From Roseiarcus fermentans (lineage in GTDB: Bacteria; Pseudomonadota; Alphaproteobacteria; Rhizobiales; Beijerinckiaceae): DNA of 40,810 bases. The position numbers were made by a program, and so were the translations under genes. The notes under the pieces are model-generated. The model saw only the letters and a program-made list of their open reading frames with translations, searched no databases and was not told the DNA's origin. How positions within the stretch are numbered: position 1 is the stretch's first letter; every line of letters starts with the position of its first letter. Positions 25,114 to 33,231 of this stretch are shown here, piece after piece. The stretch is taken from assembly GCF_003315135.1 (NCBI RefSeq), contig NZ_QNRK01000052.1, positions 1 to 40,810 on the forward strand, read 5' to 3'.

Positions 25114-26420
25114 CCGCCCCCGGGCTCCTGCTCGCCGCGCCGCGCTCGGGCAGCGGCAAGACCACGGTGTCGCTGGGGCTCATGCGGGCCTTCCGGGACA
25201 AGGGGCTGCGCGTCGCCGGCGCCAAGTCGGGACCCGATTACATCGACGCCGCGTTCCACGCCGCAGCGACCGGAGGCCCCAGCGTCAACCTCGATTCCTG
25301 GGCGATGGACGAAAGCCTGATCGCCGGGCTCGCCGCAGCGACCGCGGCCGACGCCGACATCGTCGTCGCCGAGGGCTCGATGGGGCTGTTCGACGGCGTT
25401 CCCGGTCCCGCCGGGCGCACCGGCGCGTCCGCCGACGTTGCCGCCATTCTGGGCCTGCCGGTCGTGCTGGTTCTCGACGTCTCGGGGCAGGCGCAATCGG
25501 CGGCGGCAGTCGCCAAGGGTTGCGCTTCGTACGATCCGCGGCTCACGATCGCCGGCGTGATCCTGAACAAGGTCGGCAGCGAGCGGCATCGGCGGTTGAC
25601 GGCGACGGCGATCGAAGCGATCGGCCTGCCCGTGCTGGGCGCGCTGCCCCGCGACCCCAAGATTGCGCTGCCCGAGCGCCATCTGGGCCTCGTTCAGGCC
25701 GCCGACACCGCCGACCTCGAAGCGCGGCTCGCGGGGCTCGGCGCGTTCGCCGCCCGGCATGTCGATGTCGACGCGATCCGGTCGCTCGCCCGGCCGCCGC
25801 GGAGCGCGCCGGGCCGCACGCCGGCGCTGAAACCGCCGGGGCAGAGGATCGCGATCGCTTCGGACGCCGCCTTTTCCTTCATCTACCCGCATCTCCTGGC
25901 GGGCTGGCGCGCCGCCGGAGCCGAGATCCGCTTCTTCTCGCCGTTGCAGAACGAGTCCCCGCCGCCCGACGCAGACGTCTGCTGGCTGCCCGGGGGATAT
26001 CCCGAACTGCACGCCGGCCGGCTGGCGGCCGCCGGCCGCTTCCTCGACGGATTGCGGCGGTTCGCGGACACGAAGCCGGTTCACGGCGAGTGCGGCGGAT
26101 ACATGGCGCTCGGCGTGTCGCTGACCGACGCCGCCGGCGTGACGCATCCGATGGCCGGTCTCCTGTCCGTCTCGACGAGTTTCCTCAAACGCCGGATGAC
26201 GCTCGGGTACCGCCGCGCGACGCTGGCGGACGACTGCGCCCTCGGGCGTCGCGGGCAGGTTCTGCTCGGACACGAGTTTCACTACGCCACGATCGCGGGC
26301 AGGGGCGAGGATGCGCCTTTCGCCGCGACGACCGACGCCTACGGCGCCGCGAGCGAGAATACGGGGTCTCGCCGGGGGCGCGTCACCGGATCGTTCTTTC
26401 ACGTGATCGCGGAGGGGTGA
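25110..26420 (+). CDS. cobB: Hydrogenobyrinic acid a,c-diamide synthase (copy 1)
   Basis: A 436-residue CobB/CbiA that amidates the a and c side chains using glutamine and ATP. The N-terminal ATPase has 'APRSGSGKTT' (9-18) and 'AKSGPDYIDAAFHAAATGG' followed by 'NLDSWAM'; the C-terminal amidotransferase has the nucleophile region 'HGECGGYMALG' and the His of 'HEFHYA'. This 'AKSGPDYIDAAFHAA' style is the usual one of alphaproteobacterial CobB. It ends the riboswitch-led operon. A second copy (29400-30845) has the 'KCGPDYIDP' style. GTG at 25110 overlaps the cobA stop. Confidence 0.93.
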   Translation: MTAPGLLLAAPRSGSGKTTVSLGLMRAFRDKGLRVAGAKSGPDYIDAAFHAAATGGPSVNLDSWAMDESLIAGLAAATAADADIVVAEGSMGLFDGVPGPAGRTGASADVAAILGLPVVLVLDVSGQAQSAAAVAKGCASYDPRLTIAGVILNKVGSERHRRLTATAIEAIGLPVLGALPRDPKIALPERHLGLVQAADTADLEARLAGLGAFAARHVDVDAIRSLARPPRSAPGRTPALKPPGQRIAIASDAAFSFIYPHLLAGWRAAGAEIRFFSPLQNESPPPDADVCWLPGGYPELHAGRLAAAGRFLDGLRRFADTKPVHGECGGYMALGVSLTDAAGVTHPMAGLLSVSTSFLKRRMTLGYRRATLADDCALGRRGQVLLGHEFHYATIAGRGEDAPFAATTDAYGAASENTGSRRGRVTGSFFHVIAEG

Positions 26421-26468
26421 GGAAGGCAAAATCCTGCATCGCGGCGTAGGATGCCGCCCGTTGTCGCA

Positions 26469-26496
26469 TTGACACCCGACTTGTCCCGCCTATGAT
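26469..26496 (+). promoter_or_regulatory. Strong sigma-70 promoter of cbtBA
   Basis: TTGACA at 26469-26474, a 16-base spacer and TATGAT at 26491-26496 form a near-consensus promoter. The predicted start lies just before the second riboswitch, so cbtB and later genes have a dedicated, B12-repressed promoter separate from the main operon. Confidence 0.75.
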
Positions 26497-26502
26497 GACC
26501 TC

Positions 26503-26605
26503 GCGCATCGCTTCGGGCGCGGAAGCCGGTGAGAATCCGGCGCGGTCGCGCCACTGTGATCGGCCCACGGGCCAAAAGTCAGACCTGCTCCTGAAGCCAA
26601 GGGCG
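26503..26605 (+). promoter_or_regulatory. Cobalamin riboswitch (cbtBA)
   Basis: A second plus-strand B12 aptamer. The conserved 'GCCGGTGAGAATCCGG' is at about 26525-26540, 'GCGCCACTGTGAT' at about 26548-26560, and the B12 box AAGTCAGACCTGCTC at 26576-26590. Downstream, GGGGA (26614-26618) can pair with TCCCC (26626-26630) directly before the ribosome-binding GAGGAG at 26631-26636, a likely expression platform acting on translation of cbtB. This places cobalt uptake under B12 control. Confidence 0.92.
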
Positions 26606-26645
26606 TCACGCATGGGGACGCGAATTCCCCGAGGAGTGTTTGGTC

Positions 26646-26855
26646 ATGACGAATTCCTATCTGGCGCCGACCGTTGGCGTGACAGCAATTCCGCTGCGCG
26701 AAGTGCTGCCGTGGCTGATCTTCGCCGGCTTGATTTGCCTGCTCGGAGTCTATTTCGTCGGCGCCGAACAGGGCGCGACTGCCATTTTCAAAGGTATGTA
26801 TATTCACGAATTCGTGCACGACAGCCGTCATCTCCTCGGCTTCCCCTGCCACTGA
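26646..26855 (+). CDS. cbtB: CbtB cobalt transporter subunit
   Basis: A 69-residue membrane protein with one hydrophobic helix (about residues 20-40) and the family's histidine-rich C-terminus: His54, His58, His62, Cys68 and His69 in 'HEFVHDSRHLLGFPCH'. CbtB and CbtA were first predicted as B12-riboswitch-controlled cobalt transporters; the His cluster probably binds Co(II). GAGGAG lies nine bases before the ATG at 26646. cbtA follows after 138 bases. Confidence 0.92.
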   Translation: MTNSYLAPTVGVTAIPLREVLPWLIFAGLICLLGVYFVGAEQGATAIFKGMYIHEFVHDSRHLLGFPCH

Positions 26856-26993
26856 CGATGTCAGCGGGTTCTTGTCTCCGGCGGCGGCGCGAGTCGCGCC
26901 GGGAGCGCTGATTAGGGAAACACGCATTTGCTTGCGGCCGGCTGGAAGCGTCTGCGACGGCGCCAGCCGCGCTTTGGCTCGAGGGTAATCACG

Positions 26994-27779
26994 ATGACGA
27001 CTGGATCTTTGCTGTGGCGAGGAATGATCGTCGGCTTTGTCGCCGCCATTCTTTCGTTCGGTTTGCTGAAAACGGTGGGCGAACCCGCGGTCGACCGCGC
27101 GATCGCTTTCGAGACTGCGATGGACGAGGCGAAAGCCAAGGCCGAACATGACGCCGCGGTGGCCAAGGGCGAAAACCCGCCTGCGGTCGAGCAGGAGGAG
27201 GAGCTGGTGAGCAGACCCGTTCAGGGCGGGATCGGGCTCTTCACCGGCGTCACCGTCTACAATGTGGCCTTCGGCGGTCTGTTCGCGCTGGCTTTCGCGA
27301 TTCTCTACGGCCGGATGGGGGATTACAGCCCTCGCGCAAGCGCGGCGCTGATCGCGATCAGCGGCTTCATCGCCGTCTACGTGGTCCCGATCCTCAAGTA
27401 TCCGGCGAACCCGCCGTCGGTCGGCAACCCCGACACGATCGGTCTGCGCACCGCGATCTATTTCGGCATGCTGCTGTTGTCCCTGGCCTCGATGATCGCC
27501 GCCTGGAACGTCCGCAATCGCCTCGTCGACCAACTCGGCGCATGGGATGCGACGCTGGTCGGCGGAGCCGTCTACCTTGTCGCAGTGGTCGCCTTCGCCC
27601 TGGCCATGCCTCCGCTGAACGAGGTTCCCGACGGCTTTCCCGCCGTAGTCCTCTGGCAGTTCCGCATGGCTTCGCTCGGCGCGCAGGCGATCATGTGGAC
27701 GGTCCTTGGTCTCGGCTTCGGGGTCTGGGTGGAACGCGTTCTCGCGCCGGTGAAGCAGGGCAGGCTGCGGACCGCCTGA
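26994..27779 (+). CDS. cbtA: CbtA cobalt transporter subunit
   Basis: A 261-residue integral membrane protein of the CbtA family. Six hydrophobic helices are visible, near residues 6-27, 86-108, 117-137, 152-172, 184-208 and 228-248. A long acidic loop of about 45 residues (E/K/A-rich, 'VEQEEELV') follows the first helix. The start at 26994 has GAGGG eight bases upstream; a longer frame from 26928 lacks a site. It is cotranscribed with cbtB from the riboswitch-controlled promoter and followed 20 bases later by a phosphatase-like gene. Cobalt as substrate is based on the family and the B12 riboswitch. Confidence 0.92.
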   Translation: MTTGSLLWRGMIVGFVAAILSFGLLKTVGEPAVDRAIAFETAMDEAKAKAEHDAAVAKGENPPAVEQEEELVSRPVQGGIGLFTGVTVYNVAFGGLFALAFAILYGRMGDYSPRASAALIAISGFIAVYVVPILKYPANPPSVGNPDTIGLRTAIYFGMLLLSLASMIAAWNVRNRLVDQLGAWDATLVGGAVYLVAVVAFALAMPPLNEVPDGFPAVVLWQFRMASLGAQAIMWTVLGLGFGVWVERVLAPVKQGRLRTA

Positions 27780-27799
27780 CGCGGGCGGCGCGCAGGCCC

Positions 27800-28375
27800 A
27801 TGACCGCGCGTCTCGACCTCCTCGCGCACGGCGCCTCTCCGGCGACGCGCGCGGCGCGGTTCCCGGACGACGAAGCGCTCGAAGCCTCCGCCGTCGGCGC
27901 GCTCGAAGCGCTCAGCGGTCGGCTCAGATCGTATGATCGCGTGCTGACCGCCCCCGCCCGCGCGTCGCGCGGGACGGCTGCGGCGCTCGGGCTCGACGCC
28001 GTCGTCGAGGCGGCGCTCGGGGACTGCGACTATGGACGCTGGCGCGGACTCGCCTCGGCCGATGTCGCTGGGCGCGAGCCGGACGGTTTCGCGGCATGGC
28101 TCGCCGATCCAGCAGCCGCCCCCCACGGCGGCGAGTCGATCGTGGTTCTGATCGAGCGGGTCGGCGCCTGGCTTGCCGAATTGTCGGCGCGGGATGGCAG
28201 GACGCTCGCCGTTACCCACGCCTCCGTCGTCCGGGCGGCGATTGCGAGCGTGCTCGGCGGCGGTCCTTCGGTCTTCTGGCGGATCGACGTCGCGCCGCTC
28301 ACGCTTGCAAGGCTCAGCGGTCGCGAGAGGCGCTGGAATCTCGTCGCGCTCGGACCTCTCGGAGGCCAGTCGTGA
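27800..28375 (+). CDS. Histidine phosphatase-like protein
   Basis: A 191-residue member of the histidine phosphatase (phosphoglycerate mutase-like) superfamily. The catalytic motif reads LLAHG at residues 7-11 instead of the usual RHG: the His is kept but the phosphate-binding Arg is Ala. 'DRVLTAPARASRGTAAALG' (about 46-64), 'CDYGRWRG' (about 75-82) and the second His in 'VTHASVVRAAI' (about 137-147) are otherwise normal. CobC alpha-ribazole phosphatases belong to this superfamily, but the changed motif makes that role uncertain. It follows cbtA closely and overlaps the next gene by GTGA, so it belongs to the B12-riboswitch unit. Confidence 0.8.
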   Translation: MTARLDLLAHGASPATRAARFPDDEALEASAVGALEALSGRLRSYDRVLTAPARASRGTAAALGLDAVVEAALGDCDYGRWRGLASADVAGREPDGFAAWLADPAAAPHGGESIVVLIERVGAWLAELSARDGRTLAVTHASVVRAAIASVLGGGPSVFWRIDVAPLTLARLSGRERRWNLVALGPLGGQS

Positions 28376-29043
28376 AACTCCTGCTCATGGCTCTGACAGC
28401 GACTATCGTCGCGCTCGGGCCGCCTTCGGCGGAAGCGCATCGGACGACCACGCGCGACGGGCTGGCCCCGACCGGGATCTCGATCCCCAGTCTCACCCAT
28501 GGCCAGATGGCGGTGATCAGCGACAATCTCGCCGCGATCCGCGCGTTGGCCGGGACGCGAACCGGATTCGACATGACGACATGGCGGCTGGAGGACTACC
28601 TGAGCCTTCAGTCCTTCGCCTGCCTCTGGGGTCTCGTTCCCGGCGCCGTCGCGGACGAGGCGAGCCCGTTCAACGAATGCGCCCATGCCTATCTCGCCGC
28701 CGGACGGGCTCTCCTCCTGCAATTGCGCGCGGCGTCGAGCGTCGATCGCATGGCGGTCGACGCGCTCACGAGCAAGATCGAGGTCGAGATGCTGGCCAAC
28801 GGCGCCTCGCTGACGCTGTGCCGCTACAGCGACGAGCCGTTCAACACCAACGACGTGATATTTCCGCGCTGGAGCGAAATCCCGTCGCACCCCCCGACCG
28901 CCGCGTTCGCAGCCCTCGTGTCCGTCGCAATCGGCGCGACTGCGTGGGGCCTATGGCCGAGGCGGCGCGTCAGGCGCCGTCCGGAGGCGGCTGTTCCGAC
29001 AGAGGGACAGCGCGGCGTCAGGGAAGCGAATCGGCGTCCTTGA
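28372..29043 (+). CDS. Exported protein of unknown function, cbtBA unit
   Basis: A 223-residue protein I cannot name. It has a signal peptide (about residues 1-23, MKLLLMALTATIVALG then AEAH), a His-starting mature end 'HRTTTRDGL', 'SIPSLTHGQMAVISDNLAAI' (about 37-56), a 'SLQSFACLWGLVPGAVADEASPFNECAHAYLAA' core (about 77-109) and 'LANGASLTLCRYSDEPFN'. Three cysteines lie in these conserved-looking segments. A C-terminal hydrophobic helix (about 180-198) followed by Arg-rich residues suggests membrane anchoring with most of the protein outside the cytoplasm. The GTG start overlaps the phosphatase stop, so it is translated with the cobalt-uptake unit. A periplasmic cobalt or corrinoid binding role is a guess from position. 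Its 3' end overlaps the facing Cys-rich gene by 26 bases. Confidence 0.75.
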   Translation: MKLLLMALTATIVALGPPSAEAHRTTTRDGLAPTGISIPSLTHGQMAVISDNLAAIRALAGTRTGFDMTTWRLEDYLSLQSFACLWGLVPGAVADEASPFNECAHAYLAAGRALLLQLRAASSVDRMAVDALTSKIEVEMLANGASLTLCRYSDEPFNTNDVIFPRWSEIPSHPPTAAFAALVSVAIGATAWGLWPRRRVRRRPEAAVPTEGQRGVREANRRP

Positions 29044-29347
29044 TCCGGCTCGGGTCCTGCTCGCTTCCGTCCCAGCGCCTGGGTTTCTCCAGCCAGCGCT
29101 GGATGAAATTCCACGAACGCTTGTAGCCGTTGTGCGGCAGGGTGCACGCGGAGCAGTCCTTACGCGTGATCCCGTTGCGATCGACCAGCACCTTGTACGG
29201 TCCGGGGCATTCATAGGCGCTGAGGGGGCAATAGCAGAACAGGCAGTTGAACTCGCGCTCCACTCCCTGATGGCAGGGCATGAATGGACAGGCGGAATTT
29301 GTGAACCCCATATAGGCGGTGTTGGCAGTCGTGTTCTTCGGCTCCAT
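29018..29347 (-). CDS. Cysteine-rich small-domain metal-binding protein
   Basis: A 109-residue protein of the 'cysteine-rich small domain' type (zf-like, PF04071 group). Eight cysteines at residues 20, 25, 35, 38, 40, 47, 65 and 68 plus His26 and His72 suggest one or two metal or Fe-S sites; key motifs are 'CPFMPCH', 'CLFCYCPL' and 'DCSACTLPH'. The domain recurs in B12 gene clusters, sometimes fused to cob genes, but its job is not known. AGGGA is seven bases before the start at 29347. It is the last gene of the minus-strand cobQ2-cobF-cobB2 run, 52 bases after cobB2. Confidence 0.82.
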   Translation of the reverse strand: MEPKNTTANTAYMGFTNSACPFMPCHQGVEREFNCLFCYCPLSAYECPGPYKVLVDRNGITRKDCSACTLPHNGYKRSWNFIQRWLEKPRRWDGSEQDPSRIKDADSLP

Positions 29348-29399
29348 GTCGTTCCCTTCTCCGCTCGATACCGTTTCCCGGGCCTTGTCGAGCCGCTCG

Positions 29400-30845
29400 T
29401 CACGACAGCGCCTGTTCGGCCAACTCGGGCGCTGACCCCTCGGTTGTCGACGCTCGCCGACGGCGACGGTCGACGTCCCGCATCTGCTCGACCAGGCGAG
29501 CGGCGAGTTCCGGTCGCTGCGCCAGCGGAATATGCAGGTAGCTCGCGACGAGCCCACGCTCGGCGTGACCGGCTTCGAGGGTCGGGTCGCTGTCCCGGTT
29601 GCCGCGCAGGAACCAGACCGGGGCCGGCGCCGAGCCTTCACAATCCCAGACACTGTAATGGAATTCGTGGCCGCGCAACGTTTCCCCAGCCCGGACCAGC
29701 GGCGTGTCCACGAGCGCGGTGGCGCGGCGATAGCCGAGCGCCGCCAGGCGCTGCGTCATCCGCACGGTCCCGGGGACGAGGCCCGCCATGTCGTGGCGCA
29801 CGCCGTCGGCGTCGACGAGCGCCTGGGTCAGCGCCATGAACCCGCCGCACTCGGCCAGGATCGGCGCCCCAAGGCCATGCAGATCGTGCAGATCCTGCCA
29901 CAGCCCGTGGTTGGCGGCGAGCTGGCGAGCGAACAGTTCCGGATAGCCGCCGCCCAGGAAGACCGCCGCCGTTCCCTTCGGCAGCCGGTCTCCGGCAACC
30001 GGGCTGAAGCGCACGATGCGCGCGCCCATAGCCGCCAGGATGTCGAGATCGTCCTGATAGTAGAAGGAGAACGCCGCGTCCGAAGCAAGCGCGAGAATGG
30101 GGCGCCCGCCGTCCGCCGCCGGGACGTCATGGGGCGCTGCCGCCGGCGGCAGATCTGGCGCCGAGCGCGCGACGTCGAGCAGCGCGTCGAGATCGAACGC
30201 CTCGGCGACCGCATCCGCTGCCGCAGCGAGCGTCGCGCCGCGTCCGCCGCTCTCCGCCGCGAGTTCGAGGCCGAGATGCCGTTCTGGCACCGAGAGCGAC
30301 GGTTTGCGCGGCAGCCAGCCGAGCGAGGGAAGGCCGGTCGCCGTCTTGATCGCCGCGGCGCAGCCGCGCGCGTGACCCTCGGACCCGGCGAAGTTGAGCG
30401 CCACCGCCGCCACCGGCCGGCGCGAATCGAACCGGGCGAAGCCGAAGGCAATGGCGGCCGCGCTGCGCGCCGAGCCGGAGATGTCGATGATGAGAAGCAC
30501 CGGCGCCGCGAGCGTCGCGGCGATGGCGGCCGTCGAGCCGGCGTCGTCGTCGAAGCGCGCGCCGTCGAACAGACCCATCACGCCCTCGACCACCGCGAGG
30601 TCCGCGCCGACGCAGCCGCGGGCAAAACTCTCGCGCATCGCCGTGTCGCCGAGCATCCAGGCGTCGAGATTGCGGCACGGACGTCCGGCCGCGGCGCCGA
30701 GCCAGCCGGGGTCGATGTAATCCGGACCGCATTTGAACGGCTGCACGGCGAGGCCGCGCCGGCGCAAGGCGCCGATCAATCCCGCCGTCAGCAGCGTCTT
30801 GCCGACGCCGGAGCCGACGCCGGCGACGACGATCCGGGCCGTCAA
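29400..30845 (-). CDS. cobB: Cobyrinic acid a,c-diamide synthase (copy 2)
   Basis: A 481-residue CobB/CbiA. ATPase motif 'GVGSGVGKT' (9-17), 'KCGPDYIDPGWLGAAAG' and 'NLDAWML', then the amidotransferase region with 'LGGGYPELFA', the nucleophile 'AECGGFMALTQALV' and 'HEFHYSVWD', and a long basic tail. The 'KCGPDYIDP' style resembles CbiA-type enzymes and differs from copy 1 (25110-26420), so this is not a recent duplicate; a separate origin is likely. TTG at 30845 overlaps the cobF stop (TTGA). Whether both copies amidate the same ring (metal-free or cobalt-containing) is unknown. Confidence 0.9.
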   Translation of the reverse strand: MTARIVVAGVGSGVGKTLLTAGLIGALRRRGLAVQPFKCGPDYIDPGWLGAAAGRPCRNLDAWMLGDTAMRESFARGCVGADLAVVEGVMGLFDGARFDDDAGSTAAIAATLAAPVLLIIDISGSARSAAAIAFGFARFDSRRPVAAVALNFAGSEGHARGCAAAIKTATGLPSLGWLPRKPSLSVPERHLGLELAAESGGRGATLAAAADAVAEAFDLDALLDVARSAPDLPPAAAPHDVPAADGGRPILALASDAAFSFYYQDDLDILAAMGARIVRFSPVAGDRLPKGTAAVFLGGGYPELFARQLAANHGLWQDLHDLHGLGAPILAECGGFMALTQALVDADGVRHDMAGLVPGTVRMTQRLAALGYRRATALVDTPLVRAGETLRGHEFHYSVWDCEGSAPAPVWFLRGNRDSDPTLEAGHAERGLVASYLHIPLAQRPELAARLVEQMRDVDRRRRRASTTEGSAPELAEQALS

Positions 30846-31639
30846 CGGCCCGCCTCCACCGGATCGATCGAGGGTTTCGCCCCGCCGCGCCTGAGCAGGT
30901 AGATGTCGAGGATCCAGCCGTGGCGCTGCTTTTCGCGCGCCACCGTCTCGGCGAGCGCCGGGCCGACCTCGCGGAGCGGCCCCGAGGCCACGATCTCATG
31001 CTCGGTCCCGAGATAGGCGCCCCAGTAGATGTCGAAATCCTCCGGGTCGATCGTGTTGAAGGCGGCGTTGGAATCGAGCATGACGGCGACGGCGTCGTGG
31101 CCCCTTGCCGCGCCCGCCAGGAGCCGTCGCGCCGTCGTCACCAGAAGCTCGCCGCCGATTGCGTGCAGCGGGATGGCGTGCCGCGCGGCGAGCAGGTGCA
31201 GGCTGCTGACGGCCGGGATCACCTGCAGCGCGATCTGCACGCGCCCGTCGTCCTGCAGTTTGCGCAGGATCGAAATGCTGCTGTCGTAGAGCGCTGGGTC
31301 GCCCCACACCAACACGCCGCCCGCCTCGCCCTCGGAGAGGTGCTCTGCGATCAGATCGGCCAGGATCTCCGCCTTGCGGGCGTGCCAGTCGGCGACGACG
31401 TCGAGGTAATCCTCGGTCGCCCGATCGCGCGGCGGGCTCGGGGCCTTGACCACGCGATAATTCCCTGGGCCGCGCCAGGCGTCGAGGATGCGCAGGCGCG
31501 CCTCGGCGAGGGCGTCCTTGCCGCGGCCCTGCTTCTCGAGGATGAAGAAAACGTCGACCTTGCGCAGGGCCTCGATCGCCTGCGTCGTCAGGTACTCGGG
31601 TCCGCCGGGACCCATGCCGATCAGGTAGAGCGTGCGCAT
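30842..31639 (-). CDS. cobF: Precorrin-6A synthase (deacetylating)
   Basis: A 265-residue CobF, which methylates C1 and removes the acetyl group of precorrin-5. It is specific to the aerobic route, so its presence fixes the pathway type. Key parts are 'TLYLIGMGPGGPEYLTTQAI' (3-22), 'DVFFILEKQGRGKD' (about 30-43), 'VLVWGDPALYDSSISILRKL' (about 101-120), 'VIPAVSSLHLLAARHAIPLH' and 'DSNAAFNTID'. The ATG at 31639 lies five bases after the cobQ2 stop; a much longer frame upstream is antisense-like noise over cobQ2. It is split from the main operon and lies with the second cobB and cobQ. Confidence 0.94.
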   Translation of the reverse strand: MRTLYLIGMGPGGPEYLTTQAIEALRKVDVFFILEKQGRGKDALAEARLRILDAWRGPGNYRVVKAPSPPRDRATEDYLDVVADWHARKAEILADLIAEHLSEGEAGGVLVWGDPALYDSSISILRKLQDDGRVQIALQVIPAVSSLHLLAARHAIPLHAIGGELLVTTARRLLAGAARGHDAVAVMLDSNAAFNTIDPEDFDIYWGAYLGTEHEIVASGPLREVGPALAETVAREKQRHGWILDIYLLRRGGAKPSIDPVEAGR

Positions 31640-31644
31640 ATCCG

Positions 31645-33231
31645 CTACCGCGCCAGAGCGAACAGGGCGTCGAGGTCGAGATTGGCTTCGCAGTGGTCGG
31701 CGAGGGTCTCCAGCGTTTCCTCGACGCGCGCTTCGAAGGCGAGGCTCGACGCCTGCGCCCCGACCTGACGCAGCCAGGCGGAGCGGAAGGCGTCGCCGGC
31801 GAAGATGCCGTGGAGGTAGCCACCCGCGACCCGACCATCGTGCGAGACGGCTCCCTCGGGTCGGATCGCGCCGCCGCCGAAATCGAGCGACATCCACGGT
31901 CGGGCGAGACCCGCCCCGGTGGTTCGCCCCATGTGCATCTCGTACCCGGTCACCCGCACGCTCGAGATCCGGTCGAAGGCGTCGACCTCGACGAGGCGCT
32001 TGTCGCCCGACATGTCGGTTTCGAGATCGAGCAGGCCGAGGCCCTCGGTCTCTCCCGGCAGCCCCTCGACGCCCATGGGGTCGCGCACGACGCGGCCGAG
32101 CATCTGATAGCCGGCGCACAGGCCGACGACCCGACCGCCGCGCCGGACATGGGCGCGAATGTCGATGTCCCAGCCCTCGCGCCGGATCAGGTCGAGCTCG
32201 ATCCGCGTCGCCTTCGAACCCGGAATCACCACCACGTCGACGTCGCCCGGGATCGCCGATCCCGGCTGGATCCAGATGAGATTGACGTCCGGCTCGGCGA
32301 CCAGCGGATCGAGGTCGTCGAAATTGGCGACCCGCTGAAGGCGGAGCACCGCGATCTTGACCTTGCCCCGGCTCGCCGCCGCCGCCCGCTCGAGCGCCAG
32401 GGAATCTTCGGCCGGCAGGCGGTCGGCGGCGGGGAACCAGCGCAGCACGCCCAGGAAGGGCCAGCCCGTGTTCTCGGTGATGGTTCGGCACCCGGGCTCG
32501 AAAATCGAGAAGTCGCCGCGGAACTTGTTGATGATGTAGCCGACGACGCGGGCGCGATCGGCCTCGCTGAGCAGCGCCCAGCTGCCGACCAAGGCTCCCA
32601 TCGTTCCGCCGCGGTCGATGTCGGAGAGGAAAACGACGGGCAGGTCGGCTTCTTCGGCGAAGCGCATGTTGGTGATGTCCGACGACCGCAGGTAGACTTC
32701 CGCGCCGCTGCCCGCGCCCTCGACCAGCACCAGGTCGGACTCGCGCGCCAGGCGCTCGAAACTGTCGACCACCGCCGGCATCAGCTGGCGGCGCATGTGG
32801 TGGTAGATCTTCGCCGGGCAATTGCCGAGCACCCGGCCCCTGAGCACGACCTGCGCGCCGATCTCGCTTTGCGGCTTGAGCAGCACCGGATTCATGTGAA
32901 TCGAGGGGGCGGCCCGGCAGGCGCGCGCCTGCAGCGCCTGGGCCCGGCCGATCTCGCCGTGCTGCGGCTCGCCGTCCGGTCCGGCGGGCAGGTCGGAATC
33001 CGCGGCGACGGCGGCGTTGTTGCTCATGTTCTGCGCCTTGAAGGGCCGCACGACCAGCCCTCGCCGGGCGTAGGCGCGGCACAGGCCCGCCACCACCATG
33101 CTCTTGCCGACGTCGGAGCTCGTGCCCTGGATCATCAGGCTTCTGGCCCGGCGCGGACCGCTGTCCGGGCGCGCGGCGTACTGGATTCTCGCGATCATCT
33201 CGGCAACTTGCGGGGGCGTCATGTCGTACAC
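31645..33231 (-). CDS. cobQ: Cobyric acid synthase (copy 2)
   Basis: A CobQ/CbiP of about 525 residues. 'LMIQGTSSDVGKS' (about 32-44), '[15 protein letters not shown]' and a 15-residue Pro/Gly/Asp insertion before '[13 protein letters not shown]' distinguish it from copy 1, which lacks that insertion. The amidotransferase has 'LCAGYQMLG' (Ala replaces the first Gly of copy 1, the Cys is kept) and 'YLHGIF'. An extra N-terminal segment of about 30 residues precedes the ATPase. The start is GTG at 33231 or ATG at 33222, both after AAGGA. It leads cobF, cobB2 and the Cys-rich gene; no riboswitch is visible upstream. Confidence 0.92.
   Translation of the reverse strand: MYDMTPPQVAEMIARIQYAARPDSGPRRARSLMIQGTSSDVGKSMVVAGLCRAYARRGLVVRPFKAQNMSNNAAVAADSDLPAGPDGEPQHGEIGRAQALQARACRAAPSIHMNPVLLKPQSEIGAQVVLRGRVLGNCPAKIYHHMRRQLMPAVVDSFERLARESDLVLVEGAGSGAEVYLRSSDITNMRFAEEADLPVVFLSDIDRGGTMGALVGSWALLSEADRARVVGYIINKFRGDFSIFEPGCRTITENTGWPFLGVLRWFPAADRLPAEDSLALERAAAASRGKVKIAVLRLQRVANFDDLDPLVAEPDVNLIWIQPGSAIPGDVDVVVIPGSKATRIELDLIRREGWDIDIRAHVRRGGRVVGLCAGYQMLGRVVRDPMGVEGLPGETEGLGLLDLETDMSGDKRLVEVDAFDRISSVRVTGYEMHMGRTTGAGLARPWMSLDFGGGAIRPEGAVSHDGRVAGGYLHGIFAGDAFRSAWLRQVGAQASSLAFEARVEETLETLADHCEANLDLDALFALAR

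Noticed and set aside
30842-33082. Single long minus-strand frame joining cobF to upstream sequence
   Set aside because: Only the last 265 codons, from the ATG at 31639, read as CobF; the earlier part is an out-of-frame reading of cobQ2.
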